Origin: Bacteroidota bacterium
GTDB lineage: Bacteria > Bacteroidota > Bacteroidia > JACCXN01
Assembly (NCBI GenBank): GCA_013696965.1
Contig: JACCXN010000024.1
Location: forward strand, 1 to 52,991
Direction of reading: 5' to 3'
Length of the DNA stretch: 52,991 nt
In this document: in pieces, positions 9,653 through 19,246 of the stretch
Position numbering within the stretch: position 1 is the first letter of the stretch
Layout: each line of letters begins with the position of its first letter
Translations under genes and position numbers: made by a program
Notes under the pieces: generated by a model
Told to the model about the DNA's origin: nothing
What the model saw: only the letters and a program-made list of their open reading frames with translations
The model's database searches: none

Positions 9653-12600
9653 TTATTGTTTTTTAGTGCTTTTTTTAATCTTAAAACCTTTTGAAGCAGT
9701 GTATACATTGTTGTTTTTGTCATACACATATGCATAGATTCTGTAATCACCGATCTCTGTGGGCAGGGTAACTATTGCAGATTCCCCTTTATCTATCGCT
9801 TTAATATTAGGTAATTTCTCAAGCATTATTTTTTCCCCACTGCTGCTCCATTGCTCTGTTTTATATAAAAACCATTCATACCTTATATTTTTGTTGGATT
9901 TCCAGTCTGCATTTAATTCTAAGCCGTAAGTAACTTGTTTTGCCCCTGCAACTTTTTCTTCTGGCTTTTTAATGCTTATGTAGGATGTATTTAAATCTTT
10001 TTTATCGTATTTCCAGAGATTTTTTAAGGCATAATAAGTCGGTTTTAACCTCCCTTTGTAATCAGTAATGCCATACCAGGTATTCGTGCCTTCCATCCTG
10101 TCTCTCCAGGAATAAATAACTCCTCCTAAATTATGCCCCTTGAATTTTTCCACATAATTAGTCCATTCATCTGTATATAGTTTTGCCTTATGAAAATCAT
10201 TATCTTCCAACAATATCATTTCCTCATCAAATTTTGTAAAGTTTGGATTCCAATAGCCACTAGGACCAAATTCTGAAATCAAATAAGGCCTTTTAGCATC
10301 AAAAGCAGATGTAATATCCTGAAGCATTTCAAGTTGTTGGGTGTAATAGGAATTAATGGCAATAATGTCAAGTGATGGAGCATTTTTCTCATAGGCTACT
10401 AATTCTCCTGCCAATTGAAACCAATCATGTTCACATGCAGTAATTACCGGTCGGCCAGGATCTAATTCATGGATTCTTTGGGCCATGAATTCTATCATTT
10501 TTACATACTCTATTCTCACTTTAGTCAAATAAGGATAAGAGAATTTAAATTTTGTTAAGCCCCAAGCCTCATTTCCGATAGTCCATGAAATAATAGAAGG
10601 ATCATTTCGGTATCTAACAACCGTATTTTCTACTTCTTTAATGTATTTGTTAACTTGAATTGTGTCAGTAAAATAATCTACTTTGGGATCAAACCAAAAA
10701 CCATACAGAACCTTTAAATCAAATTTTTTTGCAGTTCGCAATACATTTCGGTCATAAATTCCAGGGTTGTATCTTCTTATAGAATTTGCCCCCATGGCTT
10801 TAATCAATTTAAAATCCTTGGTAACCTGTTTTCGTGTAAGGGGGTGGTTGCCATCTCGCCAATCATGACCTGGATTATAAGCAACCCCTTTAATATAAAA
10901 TGGTTTATCCTCAACCAATAGTTCAAAAGAGCCCGGTTTCCCTTTTATAAATTTTCGTTGTGTGTGTTTTTTTAATTTATAGCTATAATATTTTGATTTC
11001 TTTTTTACTGGATCATCAACAAATGGAATTTTTGCCATAACTTCTCTAATCGTTGGATATAAGTTAACGGAATCTTCCAGGGTCCATTTAATGTAGGTTG
11101 GCGGGTTTTTTACTGAAGAATTTGGAGGCCAGTTTTTATCCTGGTCGCTGTTAAAAAAAACCACAGAGCTTATCTCCTTATATTTGTTTTTTATTTGTTT
11201 CAATGCTGTAGACATCCATTCGCCCTGGTCTCCTCCATAAGTAGTTGAACCGAATTCCGCAAGCATGATAGGTTTATCAATAATCAAAAGATTGTCTCTG
11301 AAACGCTCATAAAGTTTTTCGAATGAAATCCATTTTCCACCTGCCTCTCCAAAATTCAATGCTGTAATTGCTACCCAATGAACATAATTTTTTCCAGGAT
11401 AATATTTTTTCACGTTTTCACTATCCCATGGACTATACACCCAGGTGACATTGGACACTCCGTTTTTTTCGAAAAAAACATACACATATCTCCATGCTGC
11501 AATAAAGTCCGCTGGTGTATTGCCACCAGAGGTTGACCAAGGATAGGCAGGATTATCGGGCTCGTGAGCGAAGCGTATAAAAACAGGGTCCCCAAAATTT
11601 CTTATCTTCAAAGAATACTCCATTAAGTATTTATCAAACTTCCCTGCTGCTATTGCCTTGCAAACCCCCTTGTTGTTTTTTAATTGGGGATCTAATTCAT
11701 AATCAGGAAAGGTATTGGACCAGGGTTCCCAGGTTATCATTGGAACAGCCCCTTTATTTGTTATTTCTTTTAAAAACTTTTCCGGAAATTCTTCAAGGCT
11801 TTTTGTCCCCCATGCCTGATAAAAGGAAATAATATCAAATGACGTATTAAATGATTTTTCTAGCCCTTCTACAGGATCTAAAGAATAATTTTTTTCGAAT
11901 TCAGGAAAATAAACCCCAGTATAAAAGCCACCCTCTGGCTTTTCGAAATTACCTGGTTTAACATTACTTAAAAACAAGAAAACACTTAGCCCAATAAAGA
12001 AAAATGAACTATACGTTATTGTAGGATTTAAAATAGATTTTGTTCGCCTTTTAAATAAACCGAAAGGAATAAATAAAGAAAAACTGAATTTTGAATTCAA
12101 TATAGGATGCTTTATAAATTTCCAAACCTTATTCCTGCTTAAAAAAACCATAAGAATAAGAATAAAGGCATTTGTAAAAGCAAATGATGCTATTGCAATA
12201 CTATAAGGGGTCCAATCTATATATAACCCATAACCTATAGCAGCAAAACACAATACAAATACGAATAAATTTGGTATGAGTACCTTCTGATTATCGGATT
12301 CGTTGTTTTTAGGAGTAGGTATATATGGAACTTTGATCCTCAAAATGCTGTAAATCAATCCGAGTAAATATATCCACCAGGTTGCATTCCTTACTATCCC
12401 CCCTGCAAGATGCAACCCTCTTTCTTGTTCTTCCATCAGCCATCTTTGAGCGTATAACCTAATAGCCATTGACAAGCCGCAAAGGGGGACAAAGAACAAA
12501 GCAAAGTTATTTAAATCAATTGCCCATGGAACTTCTGCTAAACCTAGTGCAAATAAGGGAATGATTATGTCAATTAAAGTAATTAAGCCAAAAAGAAAAT

Positions 12601-13618
12601 AGAATGGAAGAGTGAGATAATGTATTTTCTGTCGAAAATTAAATTTGTTAAACAATTTTGGGTAAGTACAAAACAACAATTCAAATGTTCCACGCGACCA
12701 CTTCAATTGCTGAGAATAATATGCGCTCAAAGTAGATGGAACCAAACCCCTTGTTAGTATTTCGGGAATATAAACTGATTTCCAACCTTTACTGTGAATT
12801 TGCATTGCTGTGTGCATGTCCTCAGACAATCCTGCAGCATGACCGCCAATAGAATCAAGAGCCTCTCTTCTAAAAGCACAGTTTGCGCCAATTGATTGGG
12901 CTGTGCCATAAGTATTCATGCACATCATCATTGGGCCATAAAAATGATAGGTTTGTTCTGCTGCTGCCTGCGCTATAAAACTTTCCTTCTGGTTGTAATA
13001 GCCTTGTACGGACTGCACAAAACCAATTTTGCTATCCTCAAAATAGGGTATTACCCGGTCTATCATTTCTGGAATAGGAATGTGATCAGGATCAAGAATA
13101 ATACATATTTCCCCTGATGCTTGTTTTAAAGCATTGTTGATGTTTCCTGCTTTGGCATCTTTTTTCACCTTTCTTGTAACATGTATAACCCCCAAATCTT
13201 CACAAACTTGTTTAAGCTCAGCATCATTACCCTCATCGCACAAGTAAGATGTATGTGGATAGCTTATGTTTTTTATAGCAATTAAGGTATTAATAATCAT
13301 GTCTTTTGGCTCCCCTGGGCATGCTGTGGTAAAAACATCTACTTTCCATTTGGTTTTTATCTCTGGCACCTCTGGTATGCTTACATCCCAGTAATGATAC
13401 CATTCATGTATCATTTTTAGCAACTTAAACACAAGAGCAGAGGACAGCAGCCAAAACAGGACCGGATGCCCTATGTGTATAGGATCAAAGAACCATTTTG
13501 CAAATAAAAGGATGATAATTATTCCGAATACAATGAGAATTCGAATGATTGTTTTATCTTTCTTTCTTATAGAAACAATCCTTGTGACATTTGGTTGAAG
13601 AATTTTTCTATTTTCCAT
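9653..13618 (-). CDS. GT2 polysaccharide synthase fused to GH26-like and GH2/GH5-like domains
   Basis: 1321 residues. Two membrane helices (23-41, 51-70) precede a cellulose-synthase-like GT2 domain with Asp128 (CDEGND), DPD 176-178, Glu266-Asp267 and QQLKW 303-307. Lys306 replaces the usual Arg of QxxRW. Further helices lie at about 333-361, 372-390, 408-427, 448-465, 470-494 and 534-551. Residues 560-860 are GH26-like, with acid/base Glu686 (RFAHEPDNP) and nucleophile Glu788 (LAEFG). Residues 895-1205 are a clan-A barrel resembling GH2/GH5, with Glu1017 (IGNEAW) and Glu1116 (ISEFG). A beta-sandwich follows at 1230-1315. It presumably polymerises a nucleotide-sugar into a beta-glycan and processes the chain during export; polymer identity is unknown. 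The start overlaps the upstream glycosidase gene by 11 bp, suggesting translational coupling. Confidence 0.85.
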   Translation of the reverse strand: MENRKILQPNVTRIVSIRKKDKTIIRILIVFGIIIILLFAKWFFDPIHIGHPVLFWLLSSALVFKLLKMIHEWYHYWDVSIPEVPEIKTKWKVDVFTTACPGEPKDMIINTLIAIKNISYPHTSYLCDEGNDAELKQVCEDLGVIHVTRKVKKDAKAGNINNALKQASGEICIILDPDHIPIPEMIDRVIPYFEDSKIGFVQSVQGYYNQKESFIAQAAAEQTYHFYGPMMMCMNTYGTAQSIGANCAFRREALDSIGGHAAGLSEDMHTAMQIHSKGWKSVYIPEILTRGLVPSTLSAYYSQQLKWSRGTFELLFCTYPKLFNKFNFRQKIHYLTLPFYFLFGLITLIDIIIPLFALGLAEVPWAIDLNNFALFFVPLCGLSMAIRLYAQRWLMEEQERGLHLAGGIVRNATWWIYLLGLIYSILRIKVPYIPTPKNNESDNQKVLIPNLFVFVLCFAAIGYGLYIDWTPYSIAIASFAFTNAFILILMVFLSRNKVWKFIKHPILNSKFSFSLFIPFGLFKRRTKSILNPTITYSSFFFIGLSVFLFLSNVKPGNFEKPEGGFYTGVYFPEFEKNYSLDPVEGLEKSFNTSFDIISFYQAWGTKSLEEFPEKFLKEITNKGAVPMITWEPWSNTFPDYELDPQLKNNKGVCKAIAAGKFDKYLMEYSLKIRNFGDPVFIRFAHEPDNPAYPWSTSGGNTPADFIAAWRYVYVFFEKNGVSNVTWVYSPWDSENVKKYYPGKNYVHWVAITALNFGEAGGKWISFEKLYERFRDNLLIIDKPIMLAEFGSTTYGGDQGEWMSTALKQIKNKYKEISSVVFFNSDQDKNWPPNSSVKNPPTYIKWTLEDSVNLYPTIREVMAKIPFVDDPVKKKSKYYSYKLKKHTQRKFIKGKPGSFELLVEDKPFYIKGVAYNPGHDWRDGNHPLTRKQVTKDFKLIKAMGANSIRRYNPGIYDRNVLRTAKKFDLKVLYGFWFDPKVDYFTDTIQVNKYIKEVENTVVRYRNDPSIISWTIGNEAWGLTKFKFSYPYLTKVRIEYVKMIEFMAQRIHELDPGRPVITACEHDWFQLAGELVAYEKNAPSLDIIAINSYYTQQLEMLQDITSAFDAKRPYLISEFGPSGYWNPNFTKFDEEMILLEDNDFHKAKLYTDEWTNYVEKFKGHNLGGVIYSWRDRMEGTNTWYGITDYKGRLKPTYYALKNLWKYDKKDLNTSYISIKKPEEKVAGAKQVTYGLELNADWKSNKNIRYEWFLYKTEQWSSSGEKIMLEKLPNIKAIDKGESAIVTLPTEIGDYRIYAYVYDKNNNVYTASKGFKIKKSTKKQ

Positions 13619-14897
13619 TTCCTTTTATTTTAATAGGGGTTTGAATTAAAAAAGGAATATTCCCAGTTGCTGCTTTATTCAGATTGTGGTCAAAAACATA
13701 AACAAAAAGCCGGTAAGCTCCATTTTCATTGGGTGAATGAAAAGATACATTTCCGCCTTCGCAATCGAACAGAACTTCTATGTATTCTCCTGAATTAAAT
13801 GTGGATTCATTTTCTTTAAACAAGGCCCATTTTATATTCAATTCTCCTTCATTTGTAGCCCTGCTTTTTACTTGTGCAGTAATAACCTTCCCTGGTGGAA
13901 GAGTAATGTTATCATAAGCTTGCTTTTTTTCCAGGGTTAGGGTGTTCAAAACAGGTGCTTTGGTTTCAGGCCAGTACCCTGTCCACAAATAGCTTAACAT
14001 ATCTACCATTGATGTTGCTTCCCCTGTATTTAGGAACAAGCCAAAAAGGGTATGTGTTCCTTCGTTTTTACTTCCCCAAATAAAAACATAGGTTCCAAGA
14101 CACAAACCCTTGTCTCTTTTAATAAAATTTTCATAATTGCTCTGACAAGTCAAGGCTTTTTGTGAACTGCTTTCCTCAATAAATGCTTTCCAGGGAGTTA
14201 CAGCACTCTCCCAGTAACCGGATGCGCCCCATTCGGAAATAATATAAGGCTTGTTCCACCCTGCCTGTTCAAGTATATAAGGCACACTTGGTAGTTCCTT
14301 AAAAACATTTATGCCTATTAAGTCCAAATTCTGGCAATGTTTACTGATATATTTCAATACTTTAGGAGGTGCGCCCGCAAGCATTGTTGATGTTGGGTGA
14401 TTTGGGTCAATTTCATGAATCATTTTGGCTATTTCATTAACAGCATTCCAAACCTTCTTGTTTTTTTCATTCAAGTGAAGCTCATTGCCAATTCCCCACA
14501 ACAACAAGGCTGGATGATCTTTATATTTTAAAACCTCGCTTTTTATAAAAAGGAATTGCTCCAAAACCTGTTGCTCGTTGTCATAGTCAAATTCTGTTTG
14601 TTTTGTTCCCATAAACAATCCAAGAGTAACTGTTAGACCCAGCGCTTGAGCACTATCCAAATAAGATTGTGCATTGTCGGTATTCCATAATCTTAATGAA
14701 TTTCCGCCACTCGTTTTTAACTGATCCAAATATTTAAATCCTCCTGCCCCTTTTATAAAATAAGGCTTCCCCTCTCTATATAAAATATAGCTGTTTTCTT
14801 TTTGCTTTCTTATTTCTACTTTTATAGGTTGGGATAATAGAACTTGTGGTATTGTAAGCACAATTGCTATTAGAATATGGATAAAAAAAGCTCTCAT
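13608..14897 (-). CDS. secreted clan-A glycosidase (GH2/GH5-like)
   Basis: About 429 residues from the chosen start at 14897, where MRAFFIHILIAIVLTIPQVL followed by LLSQ makes a signal peptide; the frame runs 36 codons further upstream without one. The TIM barrel shows LLWGIGNELHLN (acid/base Glu) and IISEWGASGYWE (nucleophile Glu). It also has a C-terminal beta-sandwich ending in AYRLFVYVFDHNLNKAA. Both the barrel and the sandwich resemble the C-terminal third of the downstream fusion protein, including the SGYW after the nucleophile, so they are related by duplication. First gene of the cassette, it overlaps the next start by 11 bp. Likely role: hydrolysis or transglycosylation of the same polysaccharide in the periplasm. 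The substrate cannot be read from sequence. Confidence 0.8.
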   Translation of the reverse strand: MRAFFIHILIAIVLTIPQVLLSQPIKVEIRKQKENSYILYREGKPYFIKGAGGFKYLDQLKTSGGNSLRLWNTDNAQSYLDSAQALGLTVTLGLFMGTKQTEFDYDNEQQVLEQFLFIKSEVLKYKDHPALLLWGIGNELHLNEKNKKVWNAVNEIAKMIHEIDPNHPTSTMLAGAPPKVLKYISKHCQNLDLIGINVFKELPSVPYILEQAGWNKPYIISEWGASGYWESAVTPWKAFIEESSSQKALTCQSNYENFIKRDKGLCLGTYVFIWGSKNEGTHTLFGLFLNTGEATSMVDMLSYLWTGYWPETKAPVLNTLTLEKKQAYDNITLPPGKVITAQVKSRATNEGELNIKWALFKENESTFNSGEYIEVLFDCEGGNVSFHSPNENGAYRLFVYVFDHNLNKAATGNIPFLIQTPIKIKGNGK

Positions 14898-15451
14898 AAA
14901 AACATTTTTGATATTTAGATAATTCCTTGTTTTCACTTTAAAATTCCTGCCATTCTTTTTATCAGATAATGGAGAACTACTATTCTGTAAAAGCGAAAGG
15001 CTCACCGAATTTTGATAAATTATCTGGGTAGTTTATTTGGGAATTTGTTTCAACACTTTGCGGAAAAAGCCAAGTCTTGATTTTACACAAGTGGGTTTAG
15101 AAATTCCACTTCGCTTGTTTAATGCAGCATTGCTTTATTTGCTGTATTTCCAACCTTTGCAATTGCCCATTATGCTCTATTAATTGATTTTCATCAAAAA
15201 TGCCACAATAAAAACAAGGATAAGCATCGGAAATTAAACAAAGGGGCTTATTTGAAGCAAATGAATTTTAATGCCTGTTGAATTTGAAATTCAAAAAGGT
15301 CAATAAATCAAATGAGGAATGTGCGCAAAAGTCAATTGCTTGTTTCCTTACACTGTATTCGATTGTCTTTGCTAATATTCTTAAAAATATTTAAACAAGG
15401 AACCTAAAGCTAATTTATCTCAAAAAAGAAAATCAGCTAATGTTTTTCTAA
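14898..15451. other. 554 bp intergenic stretch upstream of the polysaccharide cassette
   Basis: It separates two minus-strand transcription units. It should contain the cassette promoter, but I see no TAnnTTTG-type element on the minus strand and no obvious terminator. No small gene is evident. Confidence 0.4.
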
Positions 15452-16132
15452 TTACTTGGATTTAAGTACAGAAAACACAAGATGTTCAAGAAAATCGGCA
15501 ATGTTTTGGGATTGATTTTTTTCTGCTTTAATATCGGACAAAGAGGGTAAATGCTGTCCGAAAAACAACTGCTCATGAGCAGTCTCAATAATTGTACTTG
15601 CCAGGGAATTGGGATATGGATAATTCGTATTTACTTCCTGAATAACAGAACCTATTTTTTTATTCAAAATTTTATAGCTGCTGAAAAAACCAGCTTTGTT
15701 TTCCTTATCAACCAATTTAGTTAAATACGCCTTTGCTGATTCTGCTACCACAATTTTATGAAGAAGACTTTCATCAATATGAGAAATGGCAGGATCTTCT
15801 TTATATGACTCAGAAATAATTCTAATAATAATTTTTAATCTTTCCTCGGCAAATACTATGTTATTTGTTTGGTAATCTATTAGATAATCTATCCATGCAT
15901 AATACCAGGATATAAGATAAACCAACAACTTGTGTTTATTTTCAAAATACCTGTAAATTGAGGCCTCTGTTGAATTAATTTCCTTTGCTGCCTTTTTGAA
16001 AGTAAACTCCTCAAAACCAATCTCTTCAATCAAGTGAATACTCTTGCCAATAATTTTCCGACCTAATTCAGAATCTTCTGGGTTGCGTAAGTATAATTTC
16101 TCGTTTAATTTAATTTGGATTGCGAAAGGCAT
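15452..16132 (-). CDS. TetR/AcrR-family transcriptional regulator
   Basis: 226 residues. The N-terminal helix-turn-helix is clear: IIGKSIHLIEEIGFEEFTFKK-type helix 1, then AAKEINSTEASIYRYFENK with the IYRYF recognition helix characteristic of the family. The remaining 150 residues are helical and would form the ligand and dimer domain. It lies 12 bp after the carbonic anhydrase gene and reads in the same direction, so it is probably the last gene of a SulP - carbonic anhydrase - regulator operon and may control it. The ligand is unknown. The distance from the operon head leaves the operator unidentified. Confidence 0.85.
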   Translation of the reverse strand: MPFAIQIKLNEKLYLRNPEDSELGRKIIGKSIHLIEEIGFEEFTFKKAAKEINSTEASIYRYFENKHKLLVYLISWYYAWIDYLIDYQTNNIVFAEERLKIIIRIISESYKEDPAISHIDESLLHKIVVAESAKAYLTKLVDKENKAGFFSSYKILNKKIGSVIQEVNTNYPYPNSLASTIIETAHEQLFFGQHLPSLSDIKAEKNQSQNIADFLEHLVFSVLKSK

Positions 16133-16144
16133 TTTTAATACTTT

Positions 16145-16801
16145 TTAAGAAGTTATTTTCTTTTTAATGTTTTCAAATTTAAAAACACTGGAAAGTTCTG
16201 AATCGTCCTTTACTGTTACATCCAGATCAATAATTAATCCATTGTGAATATCATATACCCAGCCATGTACTTCAGGGGCTTTTCTGTTTTTCCAGGCATT
16301 TTGAATAATTGAAGTTTTTGACAAATCATAAACTTGTTCAATAACATTGAGTTCAACAAACCTGTTCAACCTTACATTTTCATCTTCAATGCTGTCTAAC
16401 TCTTCCTGATAAAGTCGATATACATCCTTAATATGCCTTAACCAGTTATCAATAATTCCAAATTGTGAATTTCCCATGGCTGCCTTTATACCTCCGCAAC
16501 CATAGTGCCCACAAACAACAACATGTTTAACATCAAGTACATTAACTGCATAGTCCAATACGCTTAGCATACTCATATCCGTATGTATAACCATATTTGC
16601 AATGTTGCGGGTAACAAAAACTTCCCCTGGTTTTGTTCCTGTAATCTCATTTGCAGGAACCCTGCTATCTGAGCATCCAATCCATAAAAGTGGCGGAGTT
16701 TGCCCTTTTGCAAGTTTATCAAAAAAATCAGGGTCTTCTCCCAGTTTTTCTTCAACCCACTTTTTATTGTTGTCCAGTAATGTTTTATAAAATGGATCCA
16801 T
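16145..16801 (-). CDS. beta-class carbonic anhydrase
   Basis: 218 residues, normal for the bacterial clade B enzymes, catalysing the interconversion of CO2 and bicarbonate. The zinc ligands and catalytic dyad are all visible: Cys43, Asp45 and Arg47 in CSDSR, then His99 and Cys102 in CGHYGCGG. The segment PGEVFVTRNIANMV is also typical. No signal peptide, so the protein is cytoplasmic. It sits 81 bp downstream of a SulP transporter gene, a pairing that implies bicarbonate rather than sulfate as the transported ion, with the enzyme setting the internal bicarbonate/CO2 balance. Confidence 0.95.
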   Translation of the reverse strand: MDPFYKTLLDNNKKWVEEKLGEDPDFFDKLAKGQTPPLLWIGCSDSRVPANEITGTKPGEVFVTRNIANMVIHTDMSMLSVLDYAVNVLDVKHVVVCGHYGCGGIKAAMGNSQFGIIDNWLRHIKDVYRLYQEELDSIEDENVRLNRFVELNVIEQVYDLSKTSIIQNAWKNRKAPEVHGWVYDIHNGLIIDLDVTVKDDSELSSVFKFENIKKKITS

Positions 16802-16882
16802 AGTATTGTTTTTCGAATTTTAAATTTAAATTATTTTTCAAAATATACCTATTCTTAATTAACTTCTCGTGTTTATTAAAAC

Positions 16883-18502
16883 CTAATGTCCGGCAATTGT
16901 AGTAACTTTTCGTATTCCAATAAGTTCTAAATTAATGCCTTTTAATTTTGCCGTTTCCTTAAAATTTTCAATCATTTCCAGTACATCATAATCTATGGAA
17001 GCTGAACTTGAACCATCAATTGTTACTACAGAATTTTCAGGAAGGTTTTCAAGCATTAGAAGAATACTTCCCTTATTTAAAAAGGTAACTTCCTCTGCTA
17101 GCATTATGGTAATCTTTTCCCCTTTTTTGAAATCTTCTTTATGAAAAAAGTAAGGGGTGCGGTAATTGTTGCGAAGTATAAAAAATATAGAAAATGCCAT
17201 GCCTATTCCAATTCCTTTTAATAAATCAGTAAATAAAATAGCTGTAATAGTAACTACAAAAGGAATAAATTGGTCCCAACCCAATATATACATCCTTTTG
17301 AACAAACTTATTTTGGCCAGCTTATATCCCACAAGCAACAGAATTGCTGCTAAACATGCAAGAGGAATCTGGTTCAATAATACGGGTATGAATGCTGCGC
17401 ATACCAATAAAAGAATTCCGTGAAGAATAGTAGACATTCGTGTTCTTCCTCCTGCATTTATATTTGCAGAACTTCTTACAATTACGGCTGTTAATGGAAT
17501 TCCGCCTATTAATCCTGAAATCATATTACCTATTCCCTGAGCCCTTAATTCCCTATTGGTAGGGGTGTTTCTTTTATATGGATCTAGTTTATCTGTGGCC
17601 TCTACACTTAAAAGTGATTCAATACTGGCAATTATGGCAATTGTCCCTGCAATTATATAAACATCAGGATTGCTAAGATGTGTAAAATCAGGAAAAGTAA
17701 AAAAACCTATAAAATCAGGAATATTAGATGCAACCGGAAGATTCACCACATGATCCATGCTTAAAAATAATTCAGGTACTGATACTTTAAAAAACTGATT
17801 TAAAAGTATTCCTGCAAAAACTACAAACAATGCACCTGGAAGTACTTTAAACAAAGCTATCTTTTTCATAAAAGGCCTTTCCCAAAGAATTAAAATTCCA
17901 ATTGAAACTACGCTTATAATTACTGCACCAAAATGCATATTTTGAAAGGCAAACCAAATATCGGTAAAGGTATTATGACCTCCTTTTTCGTTAAAAGAAA
18001 AATCCCCTTCGTAATCAAAATCATAACCAAGTGCATGAGGAATTTGTTTTAAAACAAGTATAAGTCCTATGGCTGCAAGCATGCCTTTAATAACAGCAGA
18101 AGGAAAATAATGTCCTATTATACCTGCTCTTAAAACACCAAAAATAATTTGAAAAAAACCAGCCAAAACAACCGCCACAAGAAAAGCATCATAGGATTGT
18201 AACTGATTAATTGCCGCTAATACTATTACTGTTAATCCAGCTGCAGGGCCACTAACACTTAATGGAGAATGACTGTATAAGCCTACTACTATACCACCTA
18301 TTATACCTGAAATAATTCCAGAAAACAATGGAGCTCCAGAAGCAAGAGCAATTCCTAGACACAAAGGCAGTGCTACAAGGAACACTACAAGTGAAGAAGG
18401 CAAATCATATTTAAAATTGGATAACATTCCCAGTTCTTTGGGATCAGGCATTTTTTGAGCCATGAAAAAAATAATTAAATTGTTTTTTATAAATGATAGC
18501 AA
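16883..18502 (-). CDS. SulP-family anion (probable bicarbonate) transporter
   Basis: 539 residues with about 10-12 membrane helices and SulP hallmarks: GLYSHSPLSVSGPAAGLTVIV, IASIESLLSVEATDKLD and NRELRAQGIGNMISGLIGGIPLTAV. Residues 455-535 are a short STAS-like domain (VVTIDGSSSASIDYDVLEMI). The start may instead be the internal ATG at 18463 (MAQKMPDPKELG), because the first 13 residues are hydrophobic and unusual. The adjacent carbonic anhydrase suggests HCO3- uptake coupled to Na+ or H+; sulfate or another anion remains possible. It heads the operon that continues into the carbonic anhydrase and the TetR regulator. Confidence 0.9.
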   Translation of the reverse strand: MLSFIKNNLIIFFMAQKMPDPKELGMLSNFKYDLPSSLVVFLVALPLCLGIALASGAPLFSGIISGIIGGIVVGLYSHSPLSVSGPAAGLTVIVLAAINQLQSYDAFLVAVVLAGFFQIIFGVLRAGIIGHYFPSAVIKGMLAAIGLILVLKQIPHALGYDFDYEGDFSFNEKGGHNTFTDIWFAFQNMHFGAVIISVVSIGILILWERPFMKKIALFKVLPGALFVVFAGILLNQFFKVSVPELFLSMDHVVNLPVASNIPDFIGFFTFPDFTHLSNPDVYIIAGTIAIIASIESLLSVEATDKLDPYKRNTPTNRELRAQGIGNMISGLIGGIPLTAVIVRSSANINAGGRTRMSTILHGILLLVCAAFIPVLLNQIPLACLAAILLLVGYKLAKISLFKRMYILGWDQFIPFVVTITAILFTDLLKGIGIGMAFSIFFILRNNYRTPYFFHKEDFKKGEKITIMLAEEVTFLNKGSILLMLENLPENSVVTIDGSSSASIDYDVLEMIENFKETAKLKGINLELIGIRKVTTIAGH

Positions 18503-19246
18503 AGCTACTATTAATTATAGTACTATACAAACTGTTTCTCTATTTAACATAAAAATCAACAAAAATCGCTAATTTTTACTGCATAAAAATTGATATTCTT
18601 CTTTAAATTAATTACCTTAATAATTCATTTTTTCCTATTAATTTAATTAAAAAATAATAAACAACTATTTGCATTTTATATAGTAGGAAAAAACGACAGG
18701 TTGGAGGAAAACCAATAATAATATTGACTTAATATAATTTTGTTCCTTATTTATTGATGGTTAATATTTAAAAATAGCAAGTTATATTAAAGTTATTATT
18801 AACAAGGTGTTTGATTAAAATCACCAAAGTCTTGATTATTAATCTTTATTTTTGTAACTTATTAACATAAAATTTGTTCATAAGGAACAATACTAGTTCA
18901 TAACTAAATATAAATAAAGCTTGTAATTAAGGATTATTATATTGCTTATAAATTGTTTTTAAATGTTAAAATATAAAGCATAAAAGTTTGCCTTTAATAG
19001 TTGGGTATTTATTAACACCGGTTGTTGTTGCTATTTGAAATTATTATGCATTATAAAGTTAATCAACACAATGTTCATATCTTAATATTAATCTAATTTT
19101 CATCGGTTTATAAAAATATTTTTGTTAATTACCTGTTATTAATATTTGATATCTGATATAAACTAAATTAAACGTAAAAAGATTAAAACAAAACTAACAC
19201 GATAATAATAATAACAAATAATTATTAAAATTTATACTATATATAA
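18503..19246. other. 744 bp very AT-rich divergent intergenic region
   Basis: It contains no open frame of note. Several TAnnTTTG-like octamers read towards nadA (18735-18742, 18847-18854, 19117-19124), but none has a TTG at the usual 17-20 bp upstream, so no promoter is assigned. The base composition is far more AT-rich than the flanking genes. No RNA gene or riboswitch was recognised. Confidence 0.5.
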
